64,000 bases of DNA from Buchnera aphidicola (Rhopalosiphum maidis) (GTDB taxonomy: Bacteria; Pseudomonadota; Gammaproteobacteria; Enterobacterales; Enterobacteriaceae): assembly GCF_003671935.1 (NCBI RefSeq), contig NZ_CP032759.1, positions 62,001 to 126,000 of the forward strand. The letters are read 5' to 3'. Shown here one piece after another: positions 11,773 to 22,271 of this stretch. The position numbers and the translations under genes are program-made. How positions within the stretch are numbered: the first letter of the stretch is position 1; each line of letters starts with the position of its first letter. The notes below the pieces were generated by a model. That model was not told the DNA's origin. It saw nothing but the letters and a program-made list of their open reading frames with translations, and searched no databases.

Positions 11773-13533
11773 ATGTCCGGGAAAATACCTAAATATTTCA
11801 TTAATGAATTATTATTTCGAACTAACATTGTTGAATTGATAGAAACACGAATAAAATTAAAAAAAAATGGCAAAAATTATCAAACTCATTGTCCTTTTCA
11901 CAATGATAAAACTCCATCTTTTACTGTAAGTTATGAAAAACAATTCTATTATTGTTTTGGATGTAATGCACATGGAAATGCAATTGATTTTTTAATAAAC
12001 TATGATAATTTAAATTTTGTAGAAAGTATTGAAGAACTTGCTACAATGCATAGTGTTGAAGTTCCATTTGATAAAAAAGGTATAATTGAAAAAAAGAATT
12101 ATCTAAAAAAACAAAAATTGTATTTATTAATGAATAAAATATCTAAATTTTATCAAAAAAACATTATTTTTACTGATTCAGCAAATAAATATTTAATTAA
12201 AAGAGGAATTAATAAAAATATGATTAATATTTTTTGCATCGGATTTTCAAGTAATAAATGGAGTTTTTTTTCTAAAAAATTTAGTCTAAAAAAAGATTTT
12301 GAGCAAGATTTATTACATTATAAAATAATTTCTACTAATAAAAAAGGAGATGTATATGATCCTTTTCAAGGGCGCATAATTTTTCCTATACATGATCAAC
12401 ATGGAAGAATTACAAGTTTTGGCGGACGTTCTATAACAAATCACATTTTACCAAAATATCTTAATTCACATGAAACTGATATTTTTCATAAAGGAAAACA
12501 AATTTATGGATTGTATCAAGTTAAAAAAAAACACTCTAAACCGAAATATCTATTAGTTGTAGAAGGATATATAGATGTTATCATGTTAACACAATATAAC
12601 ATTGAATATGCAGTTTCATCATTAGGTACATCTATAACAAAAGAACATATACAGATACTTTTTCGTCACACTAATACAGTTATATATTGTTATGATGGTG
12701 ACGATGCAGGAAGAAATGCTTCTTGGAGAGCTTTAAAAATTGCATTGCCATATATATCTGATAAAAAAAGTATAAAATTTATAATGTTACCTAAAAACGA
12801 AGATCCAGATACTATTATAAAAAAAGAAGGGAAAAAAAAATTTCAATTACGAATTGATAATGCTCTTACAATGTCAAAGTTTTTTTTTAAAAATATTTTA
12901 AAAAACGTTGACTTATCATCTAACGATGATAAATTTCACTTAAGCGTGCGTGCTCTACCTTTAATAAATTGCATATCTAGTGATACAATAAGAATTTACT
13001 TACGACAAATATTAGCTAGAATAATAGGGATTTTAGATGATTATCAATTTGAAAAATTTTTATACGAAAAAGAAAGAAAAAGTAAAAGTTTACAATTTCA
13101 AATTAAGTATACTCCTATGCGAACTCTTATAGGTTTACTTATTCAAAATCCTAATTTAGCAAAATTAGTACCTTCAACAAAAAAATTTGAAAATGAAAAA
13201 ATAAAAGGACTTCCTATTTTTTTAGAAATTTTAAAAACATGTTCTAATAATCCAGATTTTAATACAGGTCAATTATTAGAGTTTTACAGACACAGTAAAA
13301 TAATTAATATTTTAAAAATTTTATCTAAATGGGATCATATGATTATTAAAGAAAAAATTCAAAATATGTTTTTAGATTTATTAAAAAATACATATAGCAA
13401 AATTTTAGAAAAAAAACAAGAAAAATTAATTGCAAAAGAAAGAATTGAAGGACTAACAATAGACGAAAAAAAAGAAATTTGGTCTATTAATAAAATATTA
13501 TCAAAAAAAAATAATTTTTTATATGACAAGTAA
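11773..13533 (+). CDS. dnaG: DNA primase
   Basis: Makes RNA primers for Okazaki fragments together with the DnaB helicase. It has 586 residues and starts [12 protein letters not shown] like E. coli. The zinc-binding module [11 protein letters not shown]...[13 protein letters not shown] lies around 40-65. The TOPRIM core has [11 protein letters not shown] near 265 and the acidic [11 protein letters not shown] near 310. The C-terminal helicase-binding part is present but divergent. The ATG has no recognisable Shine-Dalgarno, which, with the upstream hairpin, suggests deliberately low expression. A 126-nt gap separates it from rpoD. Confidence 0.97.
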   Translation: MSGKIPKYFINELLFRTNIVELIETRIKLKKNGKNYQTHCPFHNDKTPSFTVSYEKQFYYCFGCNAHGNAIDFLINYDNLNFVESIEELATMHSVEVPFDKKGIIEKKNYLKKQKLYLLMNKISKFYQKNIIFTDSANKYLIKRGINKNMINIFCIGFSSNKWSFFSKKFSLKKDFEQDLLHYKIISTNKKGDVYDPFQGRIIFPIHDQHGRITSFGGRSITNHILPKYLNSHETDIFHKGKQIYGLYQVKKKHSKPKYLLVVEGYIDVIMLTQYNIEYAVSSLGTSITKEHIQILFRHTNTVIYCYDGDDAGRNASWRALKIALPYISDKKSIKFIMLPKNEDPDTIIKKEGKKKFQLRIDNALTMSKFFFKNILKNVDLSSNDDKFHLSVRALPLINCISSDTIRIYLRQILARIIGILDDYQFEKFLYEKERKSKSLQFQIKYTPMRTLIGLLIQNPNLAKLVPSTKKFENEKIKGLPIFLEILKTCSNNPDFNTGQLLEFYRHSKIINILKILSKWDHMIIKEKIQNMFLDLLKNTYSKILEKKQEKLIAKERIEGLTIDEKKEIWSINKILSKKNNFLYDK

Positions 13534-13602
13534 AAAACATTTAAAAATATTAATTAAAATTTTTTTAATACAAGTTAAAAAAAAAATAAATTTTTATTCA
13601 TT

Positions 13603-13621
13603 ATTGACTAAAAAAGTCAAT
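13603..13621 (+). repeat. Short inverted repeat upstream of rpoD
   Basis: ATTGACT (13603-13609) and AGTCAAT (13615-13621) form a 7-bp stem with an A5 loop, 39 nt before the rpoD start. It could be an mRNA processing or pausing structure. The TTGACT part resembles a -35 box, but no well-spaced -10 follows. Confidence 0.4.
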
Positions 13622-13659
13622 TAATATTCATTATATCAACAAAATTTGGATATTTTCCT

Positions 13660-15567
13660 ATGGAGCAAAACCCACAGTCACAACTTAAGCTGCTTGTTAC
13701 ACATGGTAAGGAGCAAGGGTATTTAACCTACGCCGAAGTTAACGATCATCTTCCAGAAGAAATTATTGATTCTGAACAAATCGATGACATCATTCAGATG
13801 ATTAATGATATGGGAATTCAAGTTGTCGAAGAAGCGCCCGACGCAGACGATTTAATTTTAAATGAAATAAATACAGATACAGACGAAGACGCAGTTGAAG
13901 CAGCTACACAAGTTCTATCAAGTGTTGAATCCGAATTAGGAAGAACTACGGATCCAGTTCGCATGTACATGAGAGAAATGGGAACTGTTGAACTACTGAC
14001 TAGAGAGGGAGAAATTGATATCGCTAAACGAATTGAAGAAGGAATTAATCAAGTTCAATCTTCTGTATCAGAATATCCAGAAGCTATTACTTATCTACTC
14101 GAACAATATGATCGAATTAAAACTGGTCAAATACGATTATCTGATATAATAACAGGCTTTGTAGATCCAAACGCAGAGGAAATTTTTTCTCATCCTACGT
14201 CAACAATTCAGATTGGTTCTGATATTTTGAAAGATATAACTGATGATAATAATGAAAACGAAGACGAAAACGAAGACGAAAACGAAGACGAAAACGAAGA
14301 CGAAAACGAAGACGAAAACGAAGACGAAAACGAAGACGAAAACGAAGACGAAAATAGCATTGATCCAGAACTAGCTAACGAAAAATTCACAGAATTACGC
14401 AAACAATATACCAATACAAGCAATACAATTAAAAATAAAAATAGAAATCATAAAGATTCATTATTAGAAATTTATAATCTTTCAGAAATTTTTAAACAAT
14501 TTAGGTTAGTTCCAAAACAATTTGATCATTTAGTTAATAACATGCGTAAAATGATGGATAGAGTTAGAATACAAGAAAAAATAATTATGAAACTATGTAC
14601 TGAAGAATGTAATATTCCTAAAAAAATTTTTTTAAAGATTTTTTCAGGAAAAGAAACTGATGAAAACTGGTTTAAAAAAGAACAAAATTCAAATCAACCC
14701 TGGTCTGAAAAATTAGAAGAAATTAAAGAAAAAGTTTTTTCCAGTATGAAAAAATTAAGTCAAATAGAAAAGGAAACAGGTTTAACAATTGAGCAAGTTA
14801 AAGATATTAACAAAAGAATGTCTATTGGAGAAGCAAAAGCAAAAAGAGCAAAAAAAGAAATGGTAGAAGCTAACTTAAGATTAGTTATTTCTATTGCAAA
14901 AAAATATACCAACAGAGGACTACAATTTTTAGATTTAATTCAAGAAGGTAATATTGGGCTTATGAAAGCAGTGGACAAATTTGAATATCGTCGAGGATAT
15001 AAGTTTTCAACTTATGCAACTTGGTGGATTAGACAAGCAATTACTCGTTCTATCGCAGACCAGGCACGAACTATTCGAATCCCTGTACATATGATAGAAA
15101 CTATTAACAAACTTAACCGAATTTCTAGACAAATGTTGCAAGAAATAGGACGAGAACCAACTCCAGAAGAACTTTCTGAAAAAATGCTAATCCCTGAAGA
15201 TAAAATTAGAAAAGTTTTAAAGATAGCTAAAGAACCTATATCTATGGAAACACCTATCGGAGATGACGATGATTCACATTTAGGAGATTTTATAGAAGAC
15301 ACAACATTAGAACTGCCACTTGATTCAGCAACATCTGAAAGTTTAAGGTCAGCAACACATGATGTTTTATCAGGTCTTACAGCTCGTGAAGCAAAAGTAC
15401 TTCGCATGCGTTTTGGAATTGATATGAATACTGATCACACTTTAGAAGAAGTTGGAAAACAGTTTGATGTAACTCGAGAAAGAATAAGACAAATAGAAGC
15501 CAAGGCACTAAGAAAACTCCGTCATCCAAGTAGATCAGAAGTACTTCGCAGTTTTCTAGATGATTAG
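13660..15567 (+). CDS. rpoD: RNA polymerase primary sigma factor (sigma-70) with an NEDE-repeat linker
   Basis: Directs RNA polymerase core to housekeeping promoters. It has 635 residues against 613 in E. coli. Region 1.1 is at the N-terminus and region 1.2 starts near 98 ([11 protein letters not shown]). Regions 2.1-2.4 start near 402 ([14 protein letters not shown] to [17 protein letters not shown]). Region 4.2 ends the protein ([24 protein letters not shown]). All DNA-binding parts are near-identical to E. coli. The extra length comes from the acidic part of the non-conserved insert. Residues 200-231 are eight copies of NEDE, encoded by eight exact 12-bp repeats. E. coli has an irregular acidic stretch at this place, so the repeat expands an existing feature. 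Confidence 0.98.
   Translation: MEQNPQSQLKLLVTHGKEQGYLTYAEVNDHLPEEIIDSEQIDDIIQMINDMGIQVVEEAPDADDLILNEINTDTDEDAVEAATQVLSSVESELGRTTDPVRMYMREMGTVELLTREGEIDIAKRIEEGINQVQSSVSEYPEAITYLLEQYDRIKTGQIRLSDIITGFVDPNAEEIFSHPTSTIQIGSDILKDITDDNNENEDENEDENEDENEDENEDENEDENEDENEDENSIDPELANEKFTELRKQYTNTSNTIKNKNRNHKDSLLEIYNLSEIFKQFRLVPKQFDHLVNNMRKMMDRVRIQEKIIMKLCTEECNIPKKIFLKIFSGKETDENWFKKEQNSNQPWSEKLEEIKEKVFSSMKKLSQIEKETGLTIEQVKDINKRMSIGEAKAKRAKKEMVEANLRLVISIAKKYTNRGLQFLDLIQEGNIGLMKAVDKFEYRRGYKFSTYATWWIRQAITRSIADQARTIRIPVHMIETINKLNRISRQMLQEIGREPTPEELSEKMLIPEDKIRKVLKIAKEPISMETPIGDDDDSHLGDFIEDTTLELPLDSATSESLRSATHDVLSGLTAREAKVLRMRFGIDMNTDHTLEEVGKQFDVTRERIRQIEAKALRKLRHPSRSEVLRSFLDD
14257..14352 (+). repeat. Eight perfect tandem copies of a 12-bp unit inside rpoD
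   Basis: The unit AACGAAGACGAA is repeated exactly eight times (96 bp). It is in frame and encodes Asn-Glu-Asp-Glu each time. A partial NE flanks it on the left and NS on the right. The copies share identical codons, which points to recent expansion by slippage or unequal exchange rather than old selection on the protein. Length changes of one unit would stay in frame. Confidence 0.97.
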
Positions 15568-15679
15568 AATGAAAGATGTATATAATATTGTCGAAAATAA
15601 AACTTCTGTAGAAAAAATAGTAGCACATCAATTATATTTTTAAAAAAAACAGGAGTTTTAATTTCAAAAAAAATATATA

Positions 15680-16510
15680 TTAAATACCTTCTCCATATTG
15701 AAAATATTCTAAATGATGTATTAAATTATTTTTTTCCTCTTGAAAAAAAATTTTTTTACCAGTTTTATTTTCGTTTATAATTTTAGCCGGAACACCAGCA
15801 ACAGTAACAAATGGGGGGATATTTTTCAAAACTACAGATCCCGCTCCTACTTTTACTCCTTGACTAACTTCAATATTACCTAATATTTTTGCTCCAGCTC
15901 CTATAATAACTTTTTTTCTGATTGTAGGATGTCTATTTTTACTGCTGTTTTTACCTGTTCCACCTAAAGTTACTGAATGAAAAATAGAAACATCATTTTC
16001 TATGATTACACCTTCTCCAATAACAATACCAGTTGCATGATCAAGCATAATTCCAGAACCAATAGATGCAGCAGGATGAATATCTACTGAAAAAACAGTA
16101 GATATTCTACTTTGCAAATAGGTAGATAACTCATATTTTTTTGTATTCCAAAGATAATTGCTTAATCTATATGCCTCTAAAGCCTGAAAACCTTTTAAAT
16201 ATAAAAAAGGGGTTAAACAATTCTTTACAGCTGGATCCCGTTCTAATACTGCTTTTATATCTTTAACTACAGCATTAATTATGAATAAATTATTTGAATA
16301 TATTTTTTTAAAAACACTATATATATTTTTTTTAGATATCATCGATGTTGATAATTTATTAGATAATATATAACTTAAAGAATGACTTAGTTTGTTATGA
16401 TTTAATATACTTTCTTGACAAAACTTTGATAAGATTGGCTCTTTTTGCAATACACTTTGCGCTTCATATTTTATCATATTCCATAATTCTAAAACTTCTA
16501 AAGAACACAT
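15680..16510 (-). CDS. cysE: Serine O-acetyltransferase
   Basis: Makes O-acetylserine from serine and acetyl-CoA, the committed step to cysteine. It has 276 residues against 273 in E. coli. The helical N-terminal domain reaches about residue 140. It is followed by hexapeptide repeats of a left-handed beta helix with the catalytic HPAASIGSG and DHATGIVIGE segments and HSVTLGGTGK. The C-terminus ends YGEGI; the last isoleucine is what inserts into the CysK active site in the enteric cysteine synthase complex. In E. coli the gene lies near secB and yibN, as here, but gpsA and grxC are missing. It converges on rpoD. Confidence 0.97.
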   Translation of the reverse strand: MCSLEVLELWNMIKYEAQSVLQKEPILSKFCQESILNHNKLSHSLSYILSNKLSTSMISKKNIYSVFKKIYSNNLFIINAVVKDIKAVLERDPAVKNCLTPFLYLKGFQALEAYRLSNYLWNTKKYELSTYLQSRISTVFSVDIHPAASIGSGIMLDHATGIVIGEGVIIENDVSIFHSVTLGGTGKNSSKNRHPTIRKKVIIGAGAKILGNIEVSQGVKVGAGSVVLKNIPPFVTVAGVPAKIINENKTGKKIFFQEEKNNLIHHLEYFQYGEGI

Positions 16511-16571
16511 TCTTTTCTCCTTAGAAACAATATTTAAAGCAAATTACTTTTATATATAAAATTAAAAAAAC

Positions 16572-17036
16572 TTAAAAGTTATCCTTTTCATTAGAATTAT
16601 TTTTTTCATATTCTAAATTTTTATAAAAAATATCATCAAAATTAATAGGTGATAAATTTAATTGTGGAAAGCTACCATAAGAAACTAAACTAGATATACA
16701 TGTTCTAGCATAAGGAAATAAAATATTTGGACAATAAGAGCCTAAACAATGTTTCAACTCTTGTTCATTTAAACAAGAAATAAAAAAAATACCTACCTGA
16801 TGAACATCACATAAGAAAACTAAGTTTTCTTCACTTTTTACTATTACTCTTACTTGTAAAATCGTCTCAAAAATATTTGTTTTTAGTTTTTTAGAAACTG
16901 TACTCAAATTAAACTTTATCGTAGGATCCCATTTCTTATGGAAAATCTTCGGAGTATTTGGAGCTTCAAAAGAAGCATCTTTTATATAAATTCTTTGAAT
17001 TTCAAAAGATTTCTCTTTTAATTGTTTTTCTGACAT
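16572..17036 (-). CDS. secB: Protein-export chaperone SecB
   Basis: Tetrameric cytoplasmic chaperone that holds precursor proteins unfolded and delivers them to SecA. It has 154 residues, one fewer than E. coli. The core FEIQRIYIKDASFEAPNTP near 10-28 is almost unchanged, and the C-terminal LFPYARTCISSLVSYGSFPQLNLSP region is also present. It lies between yibN and cysE on the same strand, with 61 nt to cysE. Its retention implies that some SecB-dependent envelope proteins are still exported. SecE is encoded at 26398. Confidence 0.96.
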   Translation of the reverse strand: MSEKQLKEKSFEIQRIYIKDASFEAPNTPKIFHKKWDPTIKFNLSTVSKKLKTNIFETILQVRVIVKSEENLVFLCDVHQVGIFFISCLNEQELKHCLGSYCPNILFPYARTCISSLVSYGSFPQLNLSPINFDDIFYKNLEYEKNNSNEKDNF

Positions 17037-17118
17037 ATAGAATCCATTAAAATTAATAAAATTTATAGTTTAAATATTAAAAAAAAAAATTGAATTTTTA
17101 ATTCTTAATTTTAACAGT

Positions 17119-17568
17119 TTAATTTAGAAAACTATTTTTTTTATTAAAAGTAGTAGGTAAATTTTCTCTATTCCAAGCATCCATGCCATTTTTTAAAAAA
17201 AAAATTCTATCTAATCCATATTTAATAAATTTTTTAATATATTTATCATGATAATCTAATGAATCTATTATAAGAATAATCGGAATAGATTTAGATAAAT
17301 TTAATTCTTTTATCTTGCTTGAACAAATATTTTTCAACGGAACATTAATAGCGTTTACAATATGACAAGAATTATATAATTCAACGGATCGCGTATCAAT
17401 TACAATAGCATTTTTTTGATTTATTAATTTTATTGCATGAAAGTTATTAATGATTTTAGATTTTAAAAACATATTTTTAGTACTTAAAAAAATTATTAAA
17501 ATAAGAAAAAAAAACCATATAAAACTAAGTACCAAGTTGTTAGAAATAAAAAATAATATATCTTTCAT
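17119..17568 (-). CDS. yibN: Membrane-anchored rhodanese-like protein YibN, catalytic Cys missing
   Basis: It has 149 residues, one fewer or so than the E. coli protein. A single N-terminal membrane segment spans about 8-28 (LVLSFIWFFFLILIIFLS), followed by a rhodanese-fold domain with VIDTRSVELYNSCHIVNAINVP and the C-terminal FFLKNGMDAWNRENLP. The active-site loop should hold the sulfur-carrying cysteine. Aligned to E. coli VDGSGMQCQEP it reads IDSLDYHDKY, so histidine replaces cysteine. The fold is kept but sulfurtransferase activity is unlikely, so it may serve as a structural or binding protein. It is the first gene of the yibN-secB-cysE run. Confidence 0.88.
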   Translation of the reverse strand: MKDILFFISNNLVLSFIWFFFLILIIFLSTKNMFLKSKIINNFHAIKLINQKNAIVIDTRSVELYNSCHIVNAINVPLKNICSSKIKELNLSKSIPIILIIDSLDYHDKYIKKFIKYGLDRIFFLKNGMDAWNRENLPTTFNKKNSFLN

Positions 17569-17652
17569 ACAATAAAAATCCTATATTTCATAGTTTAAAA
17601 ACATTTTATATAAAAATATAAAAAATATTTTAATTAAATAATCACTTTTTTA

Positions 17653-19032
17653 TTATAAAATATTTAATCTTATCTTTTCTTTTATAATCTGTTTACGTAT
17701 CTCATTTAGAGCCACTCCTCCTTTAGAAGATCTCTTTTCAAGACAGGATTCTAGAGTGATATTTTCATATATATCATCAGTAATAAGAGTACTATACTGT
17801 TGAAATACAGATAAATCTAAATTATTTAAAGATTTTTTTTCATTAATAGCTCGAAGAACTAATTGACCAGATACATTGTGTGCTTCACGAAAAGTCATAC
17901 CTTTTTTTACTAAATAATCTGCAATTTCTGTTGCGTTGGAATAGCTTTTTTCTGCAGCTTTACGACATGATAGACGATTTAATTTTATATTTTTTAAAAT
18001 CAAAGTAGCTATAGATAAAGAATCGTTCCAAGTTTTAAGAGAGTCAAAAAGACTTTCTTTGTCTTCTTGAAGATCTTTATTGTAGGATAAAGGAAGAGAT
18101 TTTAAAACAACTAAAATAGATACTAGAGCACCATGAACACGACCACATTTAGAACGTATAATTTCTAATGCGTCTGGATTTTTTTTTTGAGGCATTAAAG
18201 ATGAACCAGATGTAATGGAATCTGATAATTCAACAAAATTAGCTTCATTCGAATTAAAAAAAATCAAATCTTCTGAAAATCGAGACAAATGAGTCATACT
18301 AATTGAAGAAGCAGATAATAATTCTATAACGTAATCTCTATCAGAGACACTATCAAGTGCATTATTAGTCGCGGAATTAAAACCCATCGATATAGCCAGC
18401 TTTGTTCTATTAATATTCCACGCTGTTCCAGATAAAGCACCAGAACCTAATGGACTTACATCTAATCTTTTCAAGATATCTTTCAAACGACTAGCATCGC
18501 GTTTTAACATTTGTATATAAGCTAAACACCAATAAGAAAAGGTAATTGGTTGAGCACGTTGCAAATGAGTGTAACCGGGCATTATGGCATCATAATTTGA
18601 TTCAGCTACAAAAACAAAATTTTTTTGTAAATTAATAATAGAATCTAATAAAACAAAAATTTTCTTTTTGCACCACAATTTTAAATCAGTTGTAATTTGA
18701 TCATTTCTGCTTCGACCAGTGTGCAGTTTTTTACCTAATTCTCCTATTTTTTTAATAAGATTAGCCTCTATCCAACTATGAATATCTTCATAATCACTTT
18801 CAAGAACTTTTTTTGGATTGTTATAAATTTCTTTTTTTAAAAAAACTAATGCAGATTCTATTTTTTTTTGCTCTTCTTGCGTTAAAACACCAGCTTCAAC
18901 AAGAGATTTAGACCAAGCAATAGATGCAAATATATCCTCTTTAGCTAAAATATAATCAAAATGTAAAGAACTATTAAATATTTTAAATTTTTTATTAGAT
19001 TCGTCAAGGAACCTTCCACCCCAAAGCGACAT
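17653..19032 (-). CDS. argH: Argininosuccinate lyase
   Basis: Cleaves argininosuccinate to arginine and fumarate, the last step of arginine synthesis. It has 459 residues (457 in E. coli). It starts MSLWGGRF as in the family. The fumarase/lyase superfamily signature [12 protein letters not shown] is near 281-292 with the catalytic serine. Motifs HTGRSRNDQ near 106-114 and TYTHLQ-type [11 protein letters not shown] near 157-167 are intact. It is the last gene of the argC-argB-argG-argH group, 59 nt after argG. Confidence 0.98.
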   Translation of the reverse strand: MSLWGGRFLDESNKKFKIFNSSLHFDYILAKEDIFASIAWSKSLVEAGVLTQEEQKKIESALVFLKKEIYNNPKKVLESDYEDIHSWIEANLIKKIGELGKKLHTGRSRNDQITTDLKLWCKKKIFVLLDSIINLQKNFVFVAESNYDAIMPGYTHLQRAQPITFSYWCLAYIQMLKRDASRLKDILKRLDVSPLGSGALSGTAWNINRTKLAISMGFNSATNNALDSVSDRDYVIELLSASSISMTHLSRFSEDLIFFNSNEANFVELSDSITSGSSLMPQKKNPDALEIIRSKCGRVHGALVSILVVLKSLPLSYNKDLQEDKESLFDSLKTWNDSLSIATLILKNIKLNRLSCRKAAEKSYSNATEIADYLVKKGMTFREAHNVSGQLVLRAINEKKSLNNLDLSVFQQYSTLITDDIYENITLESCLEKRSSKGGVALNEIRKQIIKEKIRLNIL

Positions 19033-19091
19033 ATATTTTCTCTATAAGAATTATTAAAAAATTAATTAAAAATAAGAAATATTTATATTTT

Positions 19092-20297
19092 TTATTTTAA
19101 CTTGTTTTGAGCACGTATTCTAGAAGAAAGAGAAAAAAGACGAATAAAACCTTCAGCATCAGAATGCTTATAAACTTCATCTTCACCAAAAGTTGCATAT
19201 TCTTCAGAATACAAAGAATTTGAAGATTTTTTTTGTACAGGAATTACACTTCCTTTATATAATTTTAAAACAACTTCACCGTTTACTTCAGACGATAAAG
19301 CGTCTGCAGCAGCTTGTAATGATTCACGAATTGGAGTAAACCAACGTCCATCATAAATTACCGAAGACATCTCTAAACCAATTTTTTCTCTCCAGTTAAA
19401 ACTTTCTCGATCAAACACTAATTGTTCAATTGCTCTAAGAGCCACACTAATAATAGTGCCACCTGGAGTTTCATAACAACCTCTAGATTTAATACCAATA
19501 AGTCTATTTTCAACAATATCTATTCTTCCTATAGCATGTTTAGAACCAATCTTATTTAATTTTTCTACACATTTTAAAGGAGTTAAAAATTCGTTGTTCA
19601 CGCATATAACAGAACCTTTTTTTACTGTTAATAAAACGTATTCTGGTTGTTCTGGAGCATCTTCTGGCTCTACTGTCCAATTCCAACAATCTTTATTTGG
19701 TTTATTCCAAGGGTCTTCAAGTAAACCTCCTTCTGTGGAAATATGCCAAGCATTCTCATCTTTGCTGTAAATTTTTTCTAAAGTTGCTGATGTTGAAATA
19801 TTTTTTTTGCGTAAATATTCTAGCAATGATTCTCTTGAATGCAGATTCCATTCACGCCACGGAGCAATTACCTTCATATGAGGTGCTAATGCTGCATAAG
19901 CTATCTCAAAACGAACTTGATCGTTACCTTTACCAGTAGCACCATGACATAAAATTTTTGCTTGAATACTGGAAGCAAATTCTACTTGTTTCTTAGCAAT
20001 AATAGGTCTAGCCATTGCTGTACCTAATAAATAATTTCCTTCATATAAAGCACCTGTTTTTAAAACTGGATATACGTATTCTTTTATAAATTCTTCTTTT
20101 AAATCAAAAACACAGCAATCAATTGCACCAGATTGAAGTGCTTTTTTTTCAATACCTTTTAAATCTTCTTTGGATTGACCTATATCTGCTACAAATGCTA
20201 CGACATCAACATGATAATTTTCCTTTAACCAAGGAATAATTGCCGAAGTATCTAAACCACCTGAATATGCTAAAACGACTTTTTTAAAGTTATTCAT
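19092..20297 (-). CDS. argG: Argininosuccinate synthase
   Basis: Joins citrulline and aspartate with ATP to make argininosuccinate. It has 401 residues and belongs to the shorter synthase type (E. coli K-12 ArgG is longer). The N-terminal PP-loop AYSGGLDTS is at 9-17. Substrate-binding segments [13 protein letters not shown] (near 115-127) and the C-terminal [13 protein letters not shown] are present. It sits 28 nt downstream of argB and 59 nt upstream of argH, all on the minus strand, so co-transcription is likely. Confidence 0.97.
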   Translation of the reverse strand: MNNFKKVVLAYSGGLDTSAIIPWLKENYHVDVVAFVADIGQSKEDLKGIEKKALQSGAIDCCVFDLKEEFIKEYVYPVLKTGALYEGNYLLGTAMARPIIAKKQVEFASSIQAKILCHGATGKGNDQVRFEIAYAALAPHMKVIAPWREWNLHSRESLLEYLRKKNISTSATLEKIYSKDENAWHISTEGGLLEDPWNKPNKDCWNWTVEPEDAPEQPEYVLLTVKKGSVICVNNEFLTPLKCVEKLNKIGSKHAIGRIDIVENRLIGIKSRGCYETPGGTIISVALRAIEQLVFDRESFNWREKIGLEMSSVIYDGRWFTPIRESLQAAADALSSEVNGEVVLKLYKGSVIPVQKKSSNSLYSEEYATFGEDEVYKHSDAEGFIRLFSLSSRIRAQNKLK

Positions 20298-20325
20298 AAT
20301 ATTTTTAAAACCTATTATAATTAGA

Positions 20326-21102
20326 CTATACTAAAACTCGAGTACCAATGTTTATACCATTAAATAATAATTTAAGTTCATCTGTCTTCTGCCAGCTAGC
20401 AATATCTATAGGACGCTGCAAAACGCGTGCTGCTTCTAAAGCTGCGTTAACTTTAACAATCATACCATTAGTAATAATACCCTGAGATATTAATTTTTTA
20501 GCTTGAGAGGAATTAATTTCTGGAATTCTTTGACCTTTACCATCTAATATTGAGCTTATGTCAGACAACAAAATTAAATTTGCTTCCAAGGTGGTAGCTA
20601 AAGCCGTAGCTGCCAAATCTGCATTAACATTCATTAATAAACCATTATCTGTAATACCTATAGAACTAATGATTGGTAAAATACCTTGCTCACATAATTT
20701 TGTTAAAAAAAGAGGAGAACCTGGTTTAGCTTTTCCTACATGACCTAATTTTTGATCTAATCTTTCTACATTTACACTTTTTCCATCTGCCAAACATAAA
20801 CCAATAGCATTGATTTTATATTTTAATGCCCATGAAAGTAGAATTTTATTAGCTGTTCCTGCTAGAGCACCGGTAATAATATTAATATGTTCAGATTCAG
20901 TAATTCGCAAACCATTTTTTTTCTCAACAGGCAATGATAATCTATTCATCAGATTATCAATTAATCGCCCCCCTCCATGAATTATTAAAATATGTCGTTT
21001 ATTAGATTTTTGATAATCAAGAAGCGCTTTAAACAAACGCATCATTGCATCATCACTTTCTAAAAGAACTCCACCTAATTTAATAACCAAAGGATTCATC
21101 AT
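20326..21102 (-). CDS. argB: Acetylglutamate kinase
   Basis: Phosphorylates N-acetylglutamate, the second step of arginine synthesis. I place the start at 21102 rather than at the upstream ATG at 21117. The resulting protein begins [11 protein letters not shown], has 258 residues like E. coli, and has a TGAGGTG Shine-Dalgarno seven bases upstream; the longer form would add five residues with no support. The amino-acid-kinase fold is clear: KLGG near 8-11, IHGGG near 42-46, and the NADLAA nucleotide segment. It directly follows argC, whose stop codon is at 21118. Confidence 0.95.
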   Translation of the reverse strand: MMNPLVIKLGGVLLESDDAMMRLFKALLDYQKSNKRHILIIHGGGRLIDNLMNRLSLPVEKKNGLRITESEHINIITGALAGTANKILLSWALKYKINAIGLCLADGKSVNVERLDQKLGHVGKAKPGSPLFLTKLCEQGILPIISSIGITDNGLLMNVNADLAATALATTLEANLILLSDISSILDGKGQRIPEINSSQAKKLISQGIITNGMIVKVNAALEAARVLQRPIDIASWQKTDELKLLFNGINIGTRVLV

Positions 21103-21117
21103 CAAAAAACACCTCAT

Positions 21118-22122
21118 TTAAATAATTGATTCAATTTCGGAAAATCCAAAACGAATATTAAAACATTGTACGGCTTGTGCAGCTGCACCTTTCAATAAAT
21201 TATCTTCAGCAGCTATAATAACAATATGTTTATCTTTAATTGCAAATCCGATATCACAAAAAGGTAACTTTACCACAGCTTTAATACTAGGAAAATTTTT
21301 TTGATATATTCGAATCAATGGTTTTTCTTTATAAACTGTATTATATAAATTATAAATATCTTGCAATCTAAAATCAGTTTTTAACTGACACGTAATAGTA
21401 GCAATAATTCCACGTGAAAAAGAACCTAAATGAGGAATAAAAATTACTGGAATACCTAAATGCTCTATAATTTCAGGAGTATGGCGATGAGTAAAAACAT
21501 TATATGGATGCAAACTAACTTCACAAAAACTATTATTAATATTAGCTTTCCTACCAGCTCCACTGACACCGCTTATAGCATTAATAATAGGAATAAATTT
21601 TTTTTCTAAAAAATTTGCTTTTATAAGAGGTTTTAATGCTAATTGTATACATGTTGCATAACATCCTGGTAAAGCTACTAATTGAGATTTTTTAATTTCT
21701 TTCTGATTCCATTCAGGTAATCCATATACAGATTTTTTTAAAACATCTTGGTATTTATGAGAAAATCCATAATACTTTGAATAAATGTCAGTATCTTGAA
21801 CTCGATAAGCACCAGACAAATCAAAAACAACGCAATTAAGAGATAAAAAAAAAGGCACAAGAGAGTGACTAACATTATGATCTGTAGCTAAAAAAACAGC
21901 ATCAATATCTTTATCAATTAAAGTAGAACTACTAATTGCTTCAAACGGTAAATCTATAATATTTGTAAACTGTTGATGCAATTCTGAAAATAATTTACCT
22001 ATACTCGAACTATTTTCTGAAACAAAAATTTTTTTAATTTTAGAAAACATATGACGGTTAATATAATTAACTAATTCTGCACCAGCATATCCACTAGCAC
22101 CAACAATTAACACATTCAACAT
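21118..22122 (-). CDS. argC: N-acetyl-gamma-glutamyl-phosphate reductase
   Basis: NADPH-dependent reduction of acetylglutamyl phosphate to the semialdehyde, step three of arginine synthesis. It has 334 residues, as in E. coli. The Rossmann motif [11 protein letters not shown] is at 7-17, the catalytic cysteine is in ALPGCYAT near 150-157, and a conserved histidine is in FTHRHTPEI. It is the first gene of the leftward argCBGH group and is divergent from argE across 149 nt. Confidence 0.97.
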   Translation of the reverse strand: MLNVLIVGASGYAGAELVNYINRHMFSKIKKIFVSENSSSIGKLFSELHQQFTNIIDLPFEAISSSTLIDKDIDAVFLATDHNVSHSLVPFFLSLNCVVFDLSGAYRVQDTDIYSKYYGFSHKYQDVLKKSVYGLPEWNQKEIKKSQLVALPGCYATCIQLALKPLIKANFLEKKFIPIINAISGVSGAGRKANINNSFCEVSLHPYNVFTHRHTPEIIEHLGIPVIFIPHLGSFSRGIIATITCQLKTDFRLQDIYNLYNTVYKEKPLIRIYQKNFPSIKAVVKLPFCDIGFAIKDKHIVIIAAEDNLLKGAAAQAVQCFNIRFGFSEIESII

Positions 22123-22271
22123 AGATTGATAAACCTTAAAAATAAAAATTTTAAAAAATTATTAACTTTTTAAAAAAATGTATTTTATTAATTATTAAAT
22201 TTTATTGATATTTTTTATATTATAATTAAAATGAATTCTAAGTTATAAAAAAAAACTAATAAATTACTTAA

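Noticed and set aside
14257..14352. Regular repeats suggesting a CRISPR array
   Set aside because: The units are 12 bp, contiguous without spacers, and in frame inside rpoD.
14208..14423. Minus-strand serine/phenylalanine repeat frame
   Set aside because: It is only the reverse complement of the NEDE repeat in rpoD.
15570..15644. Small plus-strand frame of 24 codons after rpoD
   Set aside because: It has no family resemblance and no ribosome-binding site, and it lies in a convergent gap.
22123..22271. ARG box between argC and argE
   Set aside because: Only one half-site (TGAAT at 22230-22234) is present; the matching half is missing.
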